Shown here: positions 37,092 to 45,741 of the stretch, one piece after another
How the letters are laid out: each line of letters begins with the position of its first letter
How positions within the stretch are numbered: the first letter of the stretch is position 1
Origin: an uncultured bacterium
Lineage (GTDB): Bacteria; Elusimicrobiota; Elusimicrobia; Elusimicrobiales; Elusimicrobiaceae
DNA length: 64,000 nucleotides
Direction of reading: 5' to 3'
Assembly (NCBI GenBank): GCA_949298795.1
Contig: CASFXV010000003.1
Span: 1 to 64,000 of the forward strand
Translations under genes and position numbers: made by a program
The notes under the pieces: generated by a model
What the model was told of the DNA's origin: nothing
What the model saw: the letters and a program-made list of their open reading frames with translations, nothing else
Database searches by the model: none

Positions 37092-38642
37092 CTAGCGGCC
37101 ATCCGTACGCGTCATATACTGCTGGGCTTGTTCTCTGCTATTGGCACTGGCAGAACGCCCCTCGGATACGTCCAAAGTAGAGCCCGGCTCATTAACCGTG
37201 GAAGTGTCACGCACTGTACTGACGCGGCCTTGTTCGGCAGAATCATCCTCTGCTTTTAGCTTGTCTACAGAAGTCGTCCAACCAAAAGCATCCGCTAACA
37301 TCCAAGGGATCATTGCCCCAAATAAGATTAGACCAAAACCCCCCGCTTTGGCACAAATCCTAAGCTTATTGGCAATTTTCTTACCGGCTTTGGCTTCTTT
37401 GCTGCGGTCTCCATATTTTTCATCATATTCCGCGGCGGCGGCATAGTAATCGTTAAATTTGCCACGCACTGCCAACCACCCTAACCATGGAATGGCACAA
37501 GCAAATGCAAGAAACGTATAGCCTATCAGTTTTCTTAATTTCTTACGCAAATCTTTGCGTTCTTGGCGAAACTGCTCCTCTTCGGTCATTATTTCGTCCA
37601 TAGCGGAACCTACCGCCCCATTAATGCCGGATAAAGAAGCGTCGCCAAAGTCATCCGAACTGGCTCCCTGTCCTACAGAAACCTCTCCTACGCCGTCTAA
37701 ACGGATACCGCCGGAATTTTTTGTACTGGCCATAAAGGCGCGCCCGCCTTCGTTAGCGGAGCGGGTTTCATTACCGGCTATTTCCACAGAACGTTTAGCC
37801 ATTAACTCCAAACTATTAAACTCTTTTGAATTTTGCCGTGGGCGTACATCTGCCCCAAAACTGGGTTTAGCCCGTTGGTTGCGGGCATTGGGAATACGGG
37901 CCCCCTCCTGATCCGGCAAGTAAACCCCGTCCGTACCGGAAGTGATGCCATCGGAACCATTGAAATTTTTACCGGAATCAGCCGCCCCGGGCATGCCCAC
38001 ATATTGAGCCGAACCAGCGGAAGATAAACCAGCCCCCGCCATGGTTCCGCCACTTAAGCCCAGCCCCCCCGCGGCCCCACTGCGTGCAGCGGCGTTGTTC
38101 ACCCCGCTGGCTGCCGCCGCGGCAATAGCATCCGCTTGGAGTTTACCCGCCGTTGCAGCCGCTTGCGCTTGCTGCAAGGCTTGGGCTTGCATGGCTTTAA
38201 TCTGTTCCGGAGAAAAAGATTCCATCTTTTTATTCCCCAACCCTTCGTTTAACCCGCCGACGGAATTAGCCTGTACCGTAGGGGCTGAGGTCTGCGCCTC
38301 ATAGGCGGCGCGTTCTGCCGCTTCACGTTCCAGCTCCTGCTGGCGCAGAAATTCCGCTTCACGCTGTTGCATTTCAATCGCTTTAGAAGGGGCGGCGCGA
38401 AAAGCGCTTTCCGTATATTCTTCCTTGCCATATTGGCCGGTGGCTGCATTGGATACGTAGACCACCTCTTCCTGCGGCTGATAACCTAAAGAACTAAAAG
38501 CATTGTCTGAACTGCCGTCAGAACCTAAAATCTGCCAAGCGGCTATACCGCCTAAGCCCACGGCGGCGGAGGCGGCTATTGCTTGGGTAGCCGAAAGCAT
38601 GGCTTTACCCGCTCTGCTTTTAAAAAAATTAAATAATTTCAT
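37092..38642 (-). CDS. Gly/Ala-rich membrane protein, block C paralogue 1
   Basis: A 516-residue protein; the ATG at 38642 follows GGAGG, and an in-frame TTG overlapping that site is rejected. N-terminus MKLFNFFKSRAGK, then a helix (AASAAVGLGGIAAWQIL). A Glu/Arg/Gln coiled segment lies near 75-100 and a long Ala/Gly/Gln region follows. ANEGGRAFMASTKNSGGI near residue 305 matches the 485-residue protein, and SDDF follows in both. The end has a Lys/Arg-rich patch and two hydrophobic helices (GYTFLAFACAIPWLGWLA and FGLILFGAMIPWMLA). Clearly homologous to its neighbour, with no outside family recognised. Confidence 0.75.
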   Translation of the reverse strand: MKLFNFFKSRAGKAMLSATQAIAASAAVGLGGIAAWQILGSDGSSDNAFSSLGYQPQEEVVYVSNAATGQYGKEEYTESAFRAAPSKAIEMQQREAEFLRQQELEREAAERAAYEAQTSAPTVQANSVGGLNEGLGNKKMESFSPEQIKAMQAQALQQAQAAATAGKLQADAIAAAAASGVNNAAARSGAAGGLGLSGGTMAGAGLSSAGSAQYVGMPGAADSGKNFNGSDGITSGTDGVYLPDQEGARIPNARNQRAKPSFGADVRPRQNSKEFNSLELMAKRSVEIAGNETRSANEGGRAFMASTKNSGGIRLDGVGEVSVGQGASSDDFGDASLSGINGAVGSAMDEIMTEEEQFRQERKDLRKKLRKLIGYTFLAFACAIPWLGWLAVRGKFNDYYAAAAEYDEKYGDRSKEAKAGKKIANKLRICAKAGGFGLILFGAMIPWMLADAFGWTTSVDKLKAEDDSAEQGRVSTVRDTSTVNEPGSTLDVSEGRSASANSREQAQQYMTRTDGR

Positions 38643-38687
38643 ACAAACCTCCAAAAGTGCTCCTATGCCTCAAAACATACTCCGTAT

Positions 38688-39962
38688 TTATTTCTTATTA
38701 TTTTCGCCATCTTTCTTTACCGGGTCTTTATTACTACTTCTGCCATACCCGCTGAAAGCGGGAGCTTCTAAAAAGCCGTTCCCTATCCAATTACCCTGAC
38801 TGCGGGCATGATTATAGGAATCATTTCTAAAAAATGCAGCCCCATCCGGCGTAATGGTATAAGAATTATCAGCTCCTCTGGTTACATAACCTGCTTGTTC
38901 ATAATTGCTAAGGGTGCCCGAACTCCAAGAAGACGGCACACTGTTCCCAGACGACAAATCAGATAAGCTGGCCCCGTATATGTTTTTGGCATAATTATTG
39001 CTTTGGATGCCAGCACCCCACTTGTTCAGCGCGTTGCCAAGTAACTGTTTGCCCAAGTCCAACCCTACTTGTATGGCCCCCTCTAAAAACATGTCCCATA
39101 AACTTTTTTCTTCAGCCAACTGTTTTTTCTCCGCTTTCTCGCGGGCATCAGCCGCGCGATCTTGCATGGTTTTATCCAAATTACTCAAATCCGGGGTTTC
39201 TGCATCAGAATAGTTTACACCGTCACCGACTCCCGCCAACGGAACCCCACTCTCGTTAAAACTGCCTGTACCATCCACATGAGAGCCAAGCAACGCCTTC
39301 CGGGAATCACTCGCCTTATTGGCGCCGCGGGCCGCGGCACGGCTGGCGGCATTAAAACGAGCCAAGGCCTGGCGGGCATTATTCGGATCAACAAAGGGGG
39401 CTTCTTTCCCTTTATCCTCACGCTGGAAGGGAGAAAAATCCCCCTTTATAGTACCGCCAAAAGTGGCAGACGTATTTCCCCCACTGGCCGAGGCCATAGA
39501 CCCGCTGGGAGTAAAAGAGCCTATTTGCGTGGGTGTACGGGCGGAACCGCCTGCCCCGCCGCCGCGGTAGCCAGTGTATGCACTGGAAGAAGACGATGAT
39601 TCATCCGAGGATTCCTTCACTTCTTCTTGCGCTTCTTCTTGTGCGTCCTGCGCCTGGCGGGCAGCCTTCTCTTCTTTAGAATAGATAGCGTTTACGTTGT
39701 TGTTGCGCATATCCGGGTATTTAGAGGCTAGCAAAAACTGCTCCGCCTCGTCATTCACAAAAGGCATTTGGGCTAAATCATAGCCGCGGCCGGACAAATC
39801 ATCAAAAGAATCGTCCGCCCCACTGCCCGAAGCGGCCGCCAATGTAAGCAACGCAACCAACACAACAATGGCAATACCGCCATAGGTATACGCTTGCTTT
39901 TTATCCATATGGTTTAGTTTCTTAAATACTTTGCCAGCCAACGGCGATTTTAAATTAAACAT
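38688..39962 (-). CDS. Single-anchored Ser/Gly-rich envelope protein, first gene of block C
   Basis: A 424-residue protein. The N-terminus MFNLKSPLAGKVFKKLN carries the same KS-AGK type motif as the 485- and 516-residue proteins, followed by one helix (IAIVVLVALLTLAAASG). Next come an acidic Glu/Gln/Ser run near residues 95-125, a Gly/Ser/Thr region, an Ala/Arg-rich stretch (ASRAAARGANKASDSRKALL) and a C-terminal part with many Asn, Ser and Tyr. No C-terminal membrane helices are seen. AAGGACAG precedes the ATG. It is the first gene behind the strong promoter at 40074-40102. Confidence 0.72.
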   Translation of the reverse strand: MFNLKSPLAGKVFKKLNHMDKKQAYTYGGIAIVVLVALLTLAAASGSGADDSFDDLSGRGYDLAQMPFVNDEAEQFLLASKYPDMRNNNVNAIYSKEEKAARQAQDAQEEAQEEVKESSDESSSSSSAYTGYRGGGAGGSARTPTQIGSFTPSGSMASASGGNTSATFGGTIKGDFSPFQREDKGKEAPFVDPNNARQALARFNAASRAAARGANKASDSRKALLGSHVDGTGSFNESGVPLAGVGDGVNYSDAETPDLSNLDKTMQDRAADAREKAEKKQLAEEKSLWDMFLEGAIQVGLDLGKQLLGNALNKWGAGIQSNNYAKNIYGASLSDLSSGNSVPSSWSSGTLSNYEQAGYVTRGADNSYTITPDGAAFFRNDSYNHARSQGNWIGNGFLEAPAFSGYGRSSNKDPVKKDGENNKK

Positions 39963-40073
39963 AAACTGTCCTTTTTACATGATATAAAAATTACTCCTGT
40001 CGGCCCGTACGTCAACAAATACATACGCCCAAACACAGAGTTTCTTATAAATTCCCCTATAGGGTGTACTTTT

Positions 40074-40102
40074 AGTATAAGCAACCAAAAAGGCCTTGTC
40101 AA
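40074..40102 (-). promoter_or_regulatory. Near-consensus promoter of block C
   Basis: TTGACA (40102-40097) and TATACT (40079-40074) on the minus strand, exactly 17 bases apart, the best promoter in the window. Predicted start near 40067, giving a leader of about 105 bases. Confidence 0.8.
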
Positions 40103-40118
40103 GGGAACAATTCCCTTG
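40100..40118. promoter_or_regulatory. Inverted repeat overlapping the block C -35 box
   Basis: CAAGGGAA (40100-40107) and TTCCCTTG (40111-40118) are a perfect eight-base inverted repeat around CAA. It overlaps the TTGACA hexamer, so it could be an operator. On the plus strand it is followed by TTTTAT and could fold as a weak terminator, but no plus gene ends here. A second palindrome, CCCTATAGGG (40055-40064), lies just after the predicted start. Confidence 0.5.
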
Positions 40119-40133
40119 TTTTATACAAAAAGA

Positions 40134-40667
40134 TTAATCCGGCTGCACATACGGTATGACGCGCTCGTTTTTACCTACAAATTTTTTGACTTCAATCTCT
40201 CCGCCGGTGTCACACAAATATTCATATCCTTTATAGCAGCGGTTGTCCCCTTTGCAGACCTCAAATTTGTCATAATTGCATAAAAAACGAATACGCGGAG
40301 GATTAGTAAAAACCCTTAAAGTAACCAATGTCCAAGTACCGGATACATCCACATTCAGCGTAAAACGCCGCAAACTTAAAAAAGTTTTCATCCCCGTATT
40401 GTTAAAACCCAGGTAATCTTCTACCTTTTTTTTAATATCTTTTTCCAAAAACTGCCTGTTCCAGGTTTGGGCGGAATCCGGCTCACTCCACTGCAGCTGA
40501 TAACGCCTCCCCGCATAAAAAGCGGCAATTTCCATTTTTTGGTTTAAGACAAGCAAGCCAAATATTTTAATAATAAATACCGCAAAAATTACAAACAGCG
40601 GAAACAGAAGGACCACCTCGGTAGTGGCCTGCCCTTTGCGTTTGCGTAAAAAAGATAAATTTATCAT
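40134..40667 (-). CDS. TadE-like pilus assembly protein
   Basis: A 177-residue pseudopilin-like protein of the TadE class. The N-terminal RKRKGQATTEVVLLFPLFVIFAVF has the basic patch, the GQxxxE motif and the hydrophobic helix typical of TadE/TadF minor pilins. The exported part holds four Cys residues in a short stretch (CNYDKFEVCKGDNRC and later). It overlaps the upstream pilin-like gene by four bases and is the last gene of block B. Likely a minor pilin or assembly factor of the Tad pilus. Confidence 0.85.
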   Translation of the reverse strand: MINLSFLRKRKGQATTEVVLLFPLFVIFAVFIIKIFGLLVLNQKMEIAAFYAGRRYQLQWSEPDSAQTWNRQFLEKDIKKKVEDYLGFNNTGMKTFLSLRRFTLNVDVSGTWTLVTLRVFTNPPRIRFLCNYDKFEVCKGDNRCYKGYEYLCDTGGEIEVKKFVGKNERVIPYVQPD

Positions 40668-41776
40668 GAAGGCTGCATCCTCACACTATATTTGGGAAGC
40701 GGGTTGGGCCACACACAATTATTTCCGCTGCGGGGACACTGCAAACCCACTTGGGTACGTACTTTAGGCTTATATTTAACGGTTAAATTAATATCAAAAT
40801 TATTAAGAGGGAGTTGATATCCCTGCTCTAACTTAATGCCGTTGCGCAATTTTTTAAGTTTATCCAAGCTGGAAGAATCCAAATATGCAAATTGAAAAAG
40901 TTTCTTTTTGACGTCAACAGACATATCCAAGTCTACCGGATAGGCACTTGTCATGGTAGTGCCAATATCTTCCGAAAAATACGCCCGTACCTTTTCAATT
41001 TCAAACGGCTTGGACTGCATATTAATATAATTGGCGATAATAGCCGCGCTTTGGCGGGCGCAATCCTGCTGGGTACGGCAAGAAGGAGAGTTTAAGTAAT
41101 ACGCCTCCCTAAACATACGCGCATTACGGGTGGTATCTTGAAAAGAAAAAGTTTGGCTCTGATAAATCTGCCCCAACAACAAATAAACAAGTAGGTATTG
41201 CTGCAGCGTGGGAATACCAATGGTGGTAGAAGGAAAAAAGTTTTCATCCGCTATGGCCTTGCTGGTGAGCACATAACGCCCTTCCTCATCGGGAGATTCG
41301 GAGGGTTGTTCTTTTATCCAATTTTTACGCTTGTCTTGGTAATACGCATAATCCCAATCATCCGACTCTGGCGCCGGGTTTGGATTAAAGCCGGCTTTGT
41401 CTCCGTGATCCGGCCCCAACGCCGGGAAAGCACCCGCTTGATAAAATACGTCAAACACCGTATACTTCCCTCTGGTGCCGGCGGCGCCTTTAGGGGACAA
41501 ATAATCCGAATTATAGCTTTTCATCACCCTATAAGGAGAGTTTCCATTAATATAAGCAAGCGCATTCAAATATACCGTCACAGAAGACATTTGGCTGTAC
41601 ACCGCATTATCCAATGCAAACTGGTTACGAATTTTATACATAGACACTTTAGAGGTTTCAAACAGCAAGTAAATAACCAATATAAAAATGGGAGCCAGCA
41701 ACACCGCCGGGAGCAGTACCTGCGCCCGGTTATTGCTTATGGTCTTTTTACATGCTTTCCCTAAAATGCCCAGCAT
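40664..41776 (-). CDS. Pilin-like anchored protein, TadG/TadF-type
   Basis: A 370-residue protein with a TadE/TadG-style N-terminus: basic residues, then NRAQVLLPAVLLAPIFILVIYLLFE, followed by a helical stretch in which a pilin stem would continue. The long exported part has Tyr-rich and Cys-containing regions (PSCRTQQDCARQ). No von Willebrand domain is seen, so it is not a standard TadG. It starts two bases after the end of a short Flp-like gene and overlaps the TadE gene downstream, which makes a three-gene minor pilin set. Confidence 0.72.
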   Translation of the reverse strand: MLGILGKACKKTISNNRAQVLLPAVLLAPIFILVIYLLFETSKVSMYKIRNQFALDNAVYSQMSSVTVYLNALAYINGNSPYRVMKSYNSDYLSPKGAAGTRGKYTVFDVFYQAGAFPALGPDHGDKAGFNPNPAPESDDWDYAYYQDKRKNWIKEQPSESPDEEGRYVLTSKAIADENFFPSTTIGIPTLQQYLLVYLLLGQIYQSQTFSFQDTTRNARMFREAYYLNSPSCRTQQDCARQSAAIIANYINMQSKPFEIEKVRAYFSEDIGTTMTSAYPVDLDMSVDVKKKLFQFAYLDSSSLDKLKKLRNGIKLEQGYQLPLNNFDINLTVKYKPKVRTQVGLQCPRSGNNCVWPNPLPKYSVRMQPS

Positions 41777-41778
41777 AC

Positions 41779-41955
41779 TCAGTACCCCATCAGCATTCCT
41801 ATAAACGAAAAGAAAATACGCACAATGTCTTTATTAAAAAGCATAATAAAAGCAGAAAACAGGGTAAGTACTGTCCCCAACATCAGAACATACTCTATAG
41901 TAGCCTGGCCGCTTTGGCCTGCTAAACCTGTTTTGCGCTTTTGCTTTGCAGACAT
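41779..41955 (-). CDS. Short Flp-type pilin
   Basis: A 58-residue reading frame starting at the ATG at 41955. Residues 16-40 read GQATIEYVLMLGTVLTLFSA and onward, the Flp pilin signature (Gly before the cleavage site, Glu at +5, then Tyr, then the hydrophobic core). The basic leader AKQKRKTGLAGQS fits the part removed by a prepilin peptidase. It lies six bases after the NarL-type regulator gene and two bases before the TadG-like gene. It is a third Flp-type gene in the locus and is easily missed because of its length. Confidence 0.8.
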   Translation of the reverse strand: MSAKQKRKTGLAGQSGQATIEYVLMLGTVLTLFSAFIMLFNKDIVRIFFSFIGMLMGY

Positions 41956-41961
41956 GGCGTA

Positions 41962-42651
41962 TTATTCTCCGTATTCGTCGGAAATACGCGTCCCTTCAGA
42001 AGAGATAAGCCCTTTCTCTATTGCTTTTACCACCGCTTCCGTACGGCTGCTTACACCCAGTTTATGAAACGCGCTGTTTAAATGGTTTTTGATGGTTTTA
42101 ACGCTGCAACCCAGCTCTTTGGCCAATTCCTTGTTGCTCATGCCTTTGCCCAAAAGATCCATCACTTTAATTTCTGTTTTGGTTAACGTGGCTTGGGAAG
42201 GCATAGAACCGTCCCCCATTTTACGAAGACCATGCAATAATTTACCCATCAGCTGCTGGGGAATCATCAACCCTTCGCTGGTAAATGTTTTAATGGAGTT
42301 GACCAATTCCGCCGCAGGAAGCATTTTGGACAAATAGCCGTTAGCCCCCGCTTGAATAGCGTCCAGCACGTGGGCTTCGTCTTCAAAGCTGGACAACATA
42401 AGCACATTTACTTCCGGTACGGCCAAACGGATTTGTTTGGTGGCGGAAATACCGTCCATCTTAGGCAATTTGATGTCCATTAACACCACGTCCGGTTTAA
42501 GCTTTTTGGCTAAAGCCACCGCTTCCACGCCGTCAGCGGCCTCACCAACCACTTCAATCCATTTTTCGTTGGTCAGAACGTCTTTAATACCTTCACGAAA
42601 AAGGGTTTGGTCGTCTGCTATCAACACGGATACTTTTTTCTTTTTATTCAT
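41962..42651 (-). CDS. NarL/FixJ-type response regulator
   Basis: A 229-residue regulator. The receiver domain (about 7-125) has the acidic pair D13-D14, the phosphoacceptor D59 in LMDIKLPKMDG, and the conserved Lys in YLSK. The C-terminal LuxR-type helix-turn-helix shows LTKTEIKVMDLLGKGMSNKELA and SVKTIKNHLN. It should bind DNA as a dimer once phosphorylated. Two histidine kinases lie directly upstream on the same strand and pilin genes directly downstream, so the pilus promoters are its likely targets; the inverted repeat at 40100-40118 is a candidate site. Confidence 0.93.
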   Translation of the reverse strand: MNKKKKVSVLIADDQTLFREGIKDVLTNEKWIEVVGEAADGVEAVALAKKLKPDVVLMDIKLPKMDGISATKQIRLAVPEVNVLMLSSFEDEAHVLDAIQAGANGYLSKMLPAAELVNSIKTFTSEGLMIPQQLMGKLLHGLRKMGDGSMPSQATLTKTEIKVMDLLGKGMSNKELAKELGCSVKTIKNHLNSAFHKLGVSSRTEAVVKAIEKGLISSEGTRISDEYGE

Positions 42652-42678
42652 ATGTTAGCTCCCATATCCAAGTTAAAA

Positions 42679-43803
42679 TTATAAAGAAACAATCGGCAAA
42701 GTAAAAATAAATGTTGCGCCCTTTCCTAAGCCTTCACTCTGGGCCCAAATACGCCCGCCATGGTTAATCACAATATCCTTGGCGATAGACAAACCCAACC
42801 CCAAACGCCCCACGCGGGATTTATCCCCCACTTGAATAAAACTGGTAAACAAATTAGGCGCATGGTCCGGGTCTATCCCGTCACCAGAGTCTGTAACCGA
42901 TACTTTAGCATTTTTTTCGTCTATTCTGCCAACCCGTACGGCAATTTTTCCGTTATCGGGCGTATGACGTACGGCATTTTCCAATATGTTAGAGATAACT
43001 TGGCGGATGCGTTTTTCATCGGCAAAAACGCCAATTTCCCCTTCGCTTTCAAACGTAACGGTGATGGCGCGTTTGGCGGCTTTGGCTTTAAAAATTTCCG
43101 CCGTCTTTTTAAGACTGGAGGTTAATTCAAATTTGGCTTTTTCTATACGCAGCTTGCCTTTTTCAATAGCGGCCCAATCCACCAAGTCTTTAATCAAGTG
43201 TTCTATTTGGCTGATGCTTTCATCCATAAACATCATTTTTCGGCTCTGGTCTGCATCGGGGGTTTGTAATTTCTTTTTAAGCATGTCAAAACTCATTTTG
43301 AGCGTCATGAGTGAGTTAGACAAATCGTGCGACACGATAGAAAAGAATTTAGACTTCATATTGTTCAGCCGGTCTAAATCTTCATTACGTTGCTTGAGCT
43401 GCACCAATAATTCTTTGTTGCTTTGTTCCAAAAGATATTTATCCAACGCGCGGGAAATGGTGCGTTTTAAATAGTCAAAATCCACCGGTTTAACCAGAAA
43501 ATCATAAACGGATTCCTGCATGGCTTCCATAATAGCGTTTAAAGAAGCGTAAGCGGTAATCATAATAATTTGGGAATCTTGGTTAAACGCGCGGATTTTG
43601 CGTATCAAATCCAGCCCGGTTTCATCAGGCAGGTTATAGTCCATTAAAATAACGTTAAAAAATTCATTGGCGCAAATATCCAAACATTCCTTGGCGTCGC
43701 CGGCTTGATATACCTTATAGCCTTCAATTTCCAGCAAATCCACCATGGTTTCGCGTAAATTGTTATCATCGTCTACCACTAAAATCTTTGCTTCTTTATC
43801 CAT
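42679..43803 (-). CDS. Receiver-histidine kinase hybrid (cytoplasmic)
   Basis: A 374-residue protein with the order receiver (about 6-120), coiled-coil linker, HisKA (SHDLSNSLMTL) and HATPase (NILENAVRHTP, then GDGIDP and GLGLSIAKDIV). No membrane segment is present. The receiver has D12-D13 and the phosphoacceptor in LMDYNLPDETG. It could take phosphate from the upstream membrane kinase and pass it to the NarL-type regulator, an inference from gene order. Its start overlaps the upstream kinase gene by eight bases. Confidence 0.92.
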   Translation of the reverse strand: MDKEAKILVVDDDNNLRETMVDLLEIEGYKVYQAGDAKECLDICANEFFNVILMDYNLPDETGLDLIRKIRAFNQDSQIIMITAYASLNAIMEAMQESVYDFLVKPVDFDYLKRTISRALDKYLLEQSNKELLVQLKQRNEDLDRLNNMKSKFFSIVSHDLSNSLMTLKMSFDMLKKKLQTPDADQSRKMMFMDESISQIEHLIKDLVDWAAIEKGKLRIEKAKFELTSSLKKTAEIFKAKAAKRAITVTFESEGEIGVFADEKRIRQVISNILENAVRHTPDNGKIAVRVGRIDEKNAKVSVTDSGDGIDPDHAPNLFTSFIQVGDKSRVGRLGLGLSIAKDIVINHGGRIWAQSEGLGKGATFIFTLPIVSL

Positions 43804-45682
43804 AACTGGTATCTCCTGGTTTTTTATAAATTCTCAAATAAAGCTCAAAACACGTTCCTTTTCCTTCCTGGCTGTTAATAAAAATTTTACCTTTATGGCG
43901 GGCCACCGCCTTTCCAACCACGGCCAAGCCTAACCCGGTACCCCGCGCCTTAGTAGTAAAAAACGGGGAGAAGATTTTATTTCTTAACTCTGGGCTAATC
44001 CCAGGCCCTTCGTCTTGTATAAAAATACACACCACCTGCTTGCCTACTTTGGTGCCCACCGTAATGGTTCCCTTTTCCTGCATGGCTTCGGCCGCATTGG
44101 ATATTAAATTGCGAATAGCCTGTTTTATCTCCTCGGCATCTATTTTAACACGCACGCTTTCCGCATCCAAAGCCTCTTTGATACGCACGCTGCTATTTAC
44201 TGGAAAAGAAAGAATAATTTCTTTTAAATAGCTGTTTAAATCTATAGCCGTTAAAATAAGTTCCCGGCTGCGGGCATAACCCAATACTTCGCTAATAATA
44301 CTGCTGGCCTGTTTAATCTCTGAATCAATAATGCCGAATTGTTTGATTAGTTTGGGCTCCTTGGGGGAAACAATCGTTTTAATCAGGCGCGTGGCATTAC
44401 TGATCACCGCCAGCGGATTGCGAATCTCGTGGCTGATAATGGAGGCCATTTGCCCAATAGCCGCCAAACGTTCTGTTTTTACTAACTCACGCGTGGTTTC
44501 TTTTAATTCCCGGGTGCGTTCCTCCACGCGTTTTTCTAACGTGCGGTTCATTAAAGCCAGCTCTTGCTGGGATTTCAACACTTCTTCTTTGCGCTGCCTT
44601 AACGTGGCGGCCATGTCTAAAAATACGCTGGCCAAATCACCAATTTCATTATTGGGAATTTCCACATCGGCTTGGGTAGGGATATAATTATCCTCTTCCC
44701 GCAAACGGATAGCCGCCGCCTGCAAACGCCCTAACGGGCGGGTAATAGGAATAATAACCAAATAACTTACAATGACTACAAACAATATCATTCCTATCAC
44801 AATAACCAGTAAATCCACTAAAGAACTAAAGGTGTCTTCCAATAACAAAGCGGTGGGCTGGTCCGCCGGCTGCATAACAAATACCGTCCAATGCGCTTGG
44901 GCAACCTCCGCCGAGGCCACCAACATATGCTCTCCGTCCGGCATGACAATTTCCCCGGAGCGCCGTGCCCCCAGCTGGCGTTCTATATATAAAGCTTTTT
45001 CCCGCAACGACGGCTGCGCCTCCAGCGCCAACCCATGCGGAGCCCCGGAATAAGAAATAATCGTTCCATCGGAAGCAAATACCAATACCTGCATGTCCTG
45101 TGGAAATGCCGATAATAAACTTCCCCCCAAATCACTTAAATCCAACTCCACCACCATGACGCCCGTCACTTCTTTGTCGTCTAAATGTTCCCGAATGGGA
45201 AAAGCCATTAAGGCAGACATCTTTCCGTCCGCCCGCTTAACAGAGCCAACATAAGCCTGTCCATTCATTACACAAGTGGTTAAAATGTTATCCAGTTCGG
45301 CCGCGTAACTAAACCGGCTGGCTGCGTCGCTGGAATAAAACAACTGCTGCCCATTACTGTTTAAAACAGAAATATGAGTAATACCCGGGTTGCGTTCACG
45401 CAAGTAATCTATATCGGTTTGGTCTATAAAACGGTGGCCGCCAAAATCGGTATGTAAATCAGTAAAAATGGAAAAAACATTCGCCCGGCGCGTTACGTTA
45501 TTGCGCAAAATAGACACCAAGCGGCTGGCAACCGCCTGTTGCTTTTCCAAAAGTTCATTATTTAATAAACGGTTGTTTACCCCCAACACATGGTATCCAA
45601 TAATAAAAATAGGCACAATGGATACAATGCTTAAAACCAATAACGCTTTAGGAAATAAACCACCCAGCTTATATTTCACCAT
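43796..45682 (-). CDS. Membrane sensor histidine kinase
   Basis: A 628-residue kinase. TM1 is near 12-32, a Cache-like periplasmic domain of about 250 residues follows, TM2 is near 290-312 (LLVIVIGMILFVVIVSYLVII), then HAMP and a coiled coil. The phosphorylated His is in SHEIRNPLAVI near residue 415, and the HATPase has RNLISNAAEAM, DEGPGI and TGLGLAVVGK. The layout is NtrB/AtoS-like. It is the first gene of block B, behind a promoter candidate with a palindrome and a strong hairpin. Confidence 0.92.
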   Translation of the reverse strand: MVKYKLGGLFPKALLVLSIVSIVPIFIIGYHVLGVNNRLLNNELLEKQQAVASRLVSILRNNVTRRANVFSIFTDLHTDFGGHRFIDQTDIDYLRERNPGITHISVLNSNGQQLFYSSDAASRFSYAAELDNILTTCVMNGQAYVGSVKRADGKMSALMAFPIREHLDDKEVTGVMVVELDLSDLGGSLLSAFPQDMQVLVFASDGTIISYSGAPHGLALEAQPSLREKALYIERQLGARRSGEIVMPDGEHMLVASAEVAQAHWTVFVMQPADQPTALLLEDTFSSLVDLLVIVIGMILFVVIVSYLVIIPITRPLGRLQAAAIRLREEDNYIPTQADVEIPNNEIGDLASVFLDMAATLRQRKEEVLKSQQELALMNRTLEKRVEERTRELKETTRELVKTERLAAIGQMASIISHEIRNPLAVISNATRLIKTIVSPKEPKLIKQFGIIDSEIKQASSIISEVLGYARSRELILTAIDLNSYLKEIILSFPVNSSVRIKEALDAESVRVKIDAEEIKQAIRNLISNAAEAMQEKGTITVGTKVGKQVVCIFIQDEGPGISPELRNKIFSPFFTTKARGTGLGLAVVGKAVARHKGKIFINSQEGKGTCFELYLRIYKKPGDTSYG

Positions 45683-45708
45683 GAGAGCCCTTCCGTTTTA
45701 TCTAAGGG

Positions 45709-45740
45709 AAAGCGGGGACTGGCAAACCAGCCCCCGCTTT
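45709..45740. terminator. Long hairpin between blocks A and B
   Basis: AAAGCGGGGACTGG (45709-45722) pairs with CCAGCCCCCGCTTT (45727-45740), 14 base pairs with one G-T pair. On the minus strand it lies between the DsbA-like stop and the kinase start, so it may end block A transcripts partly and attenuate block B. Confidence 0.7.
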
Positions 45741-45741
45741 T

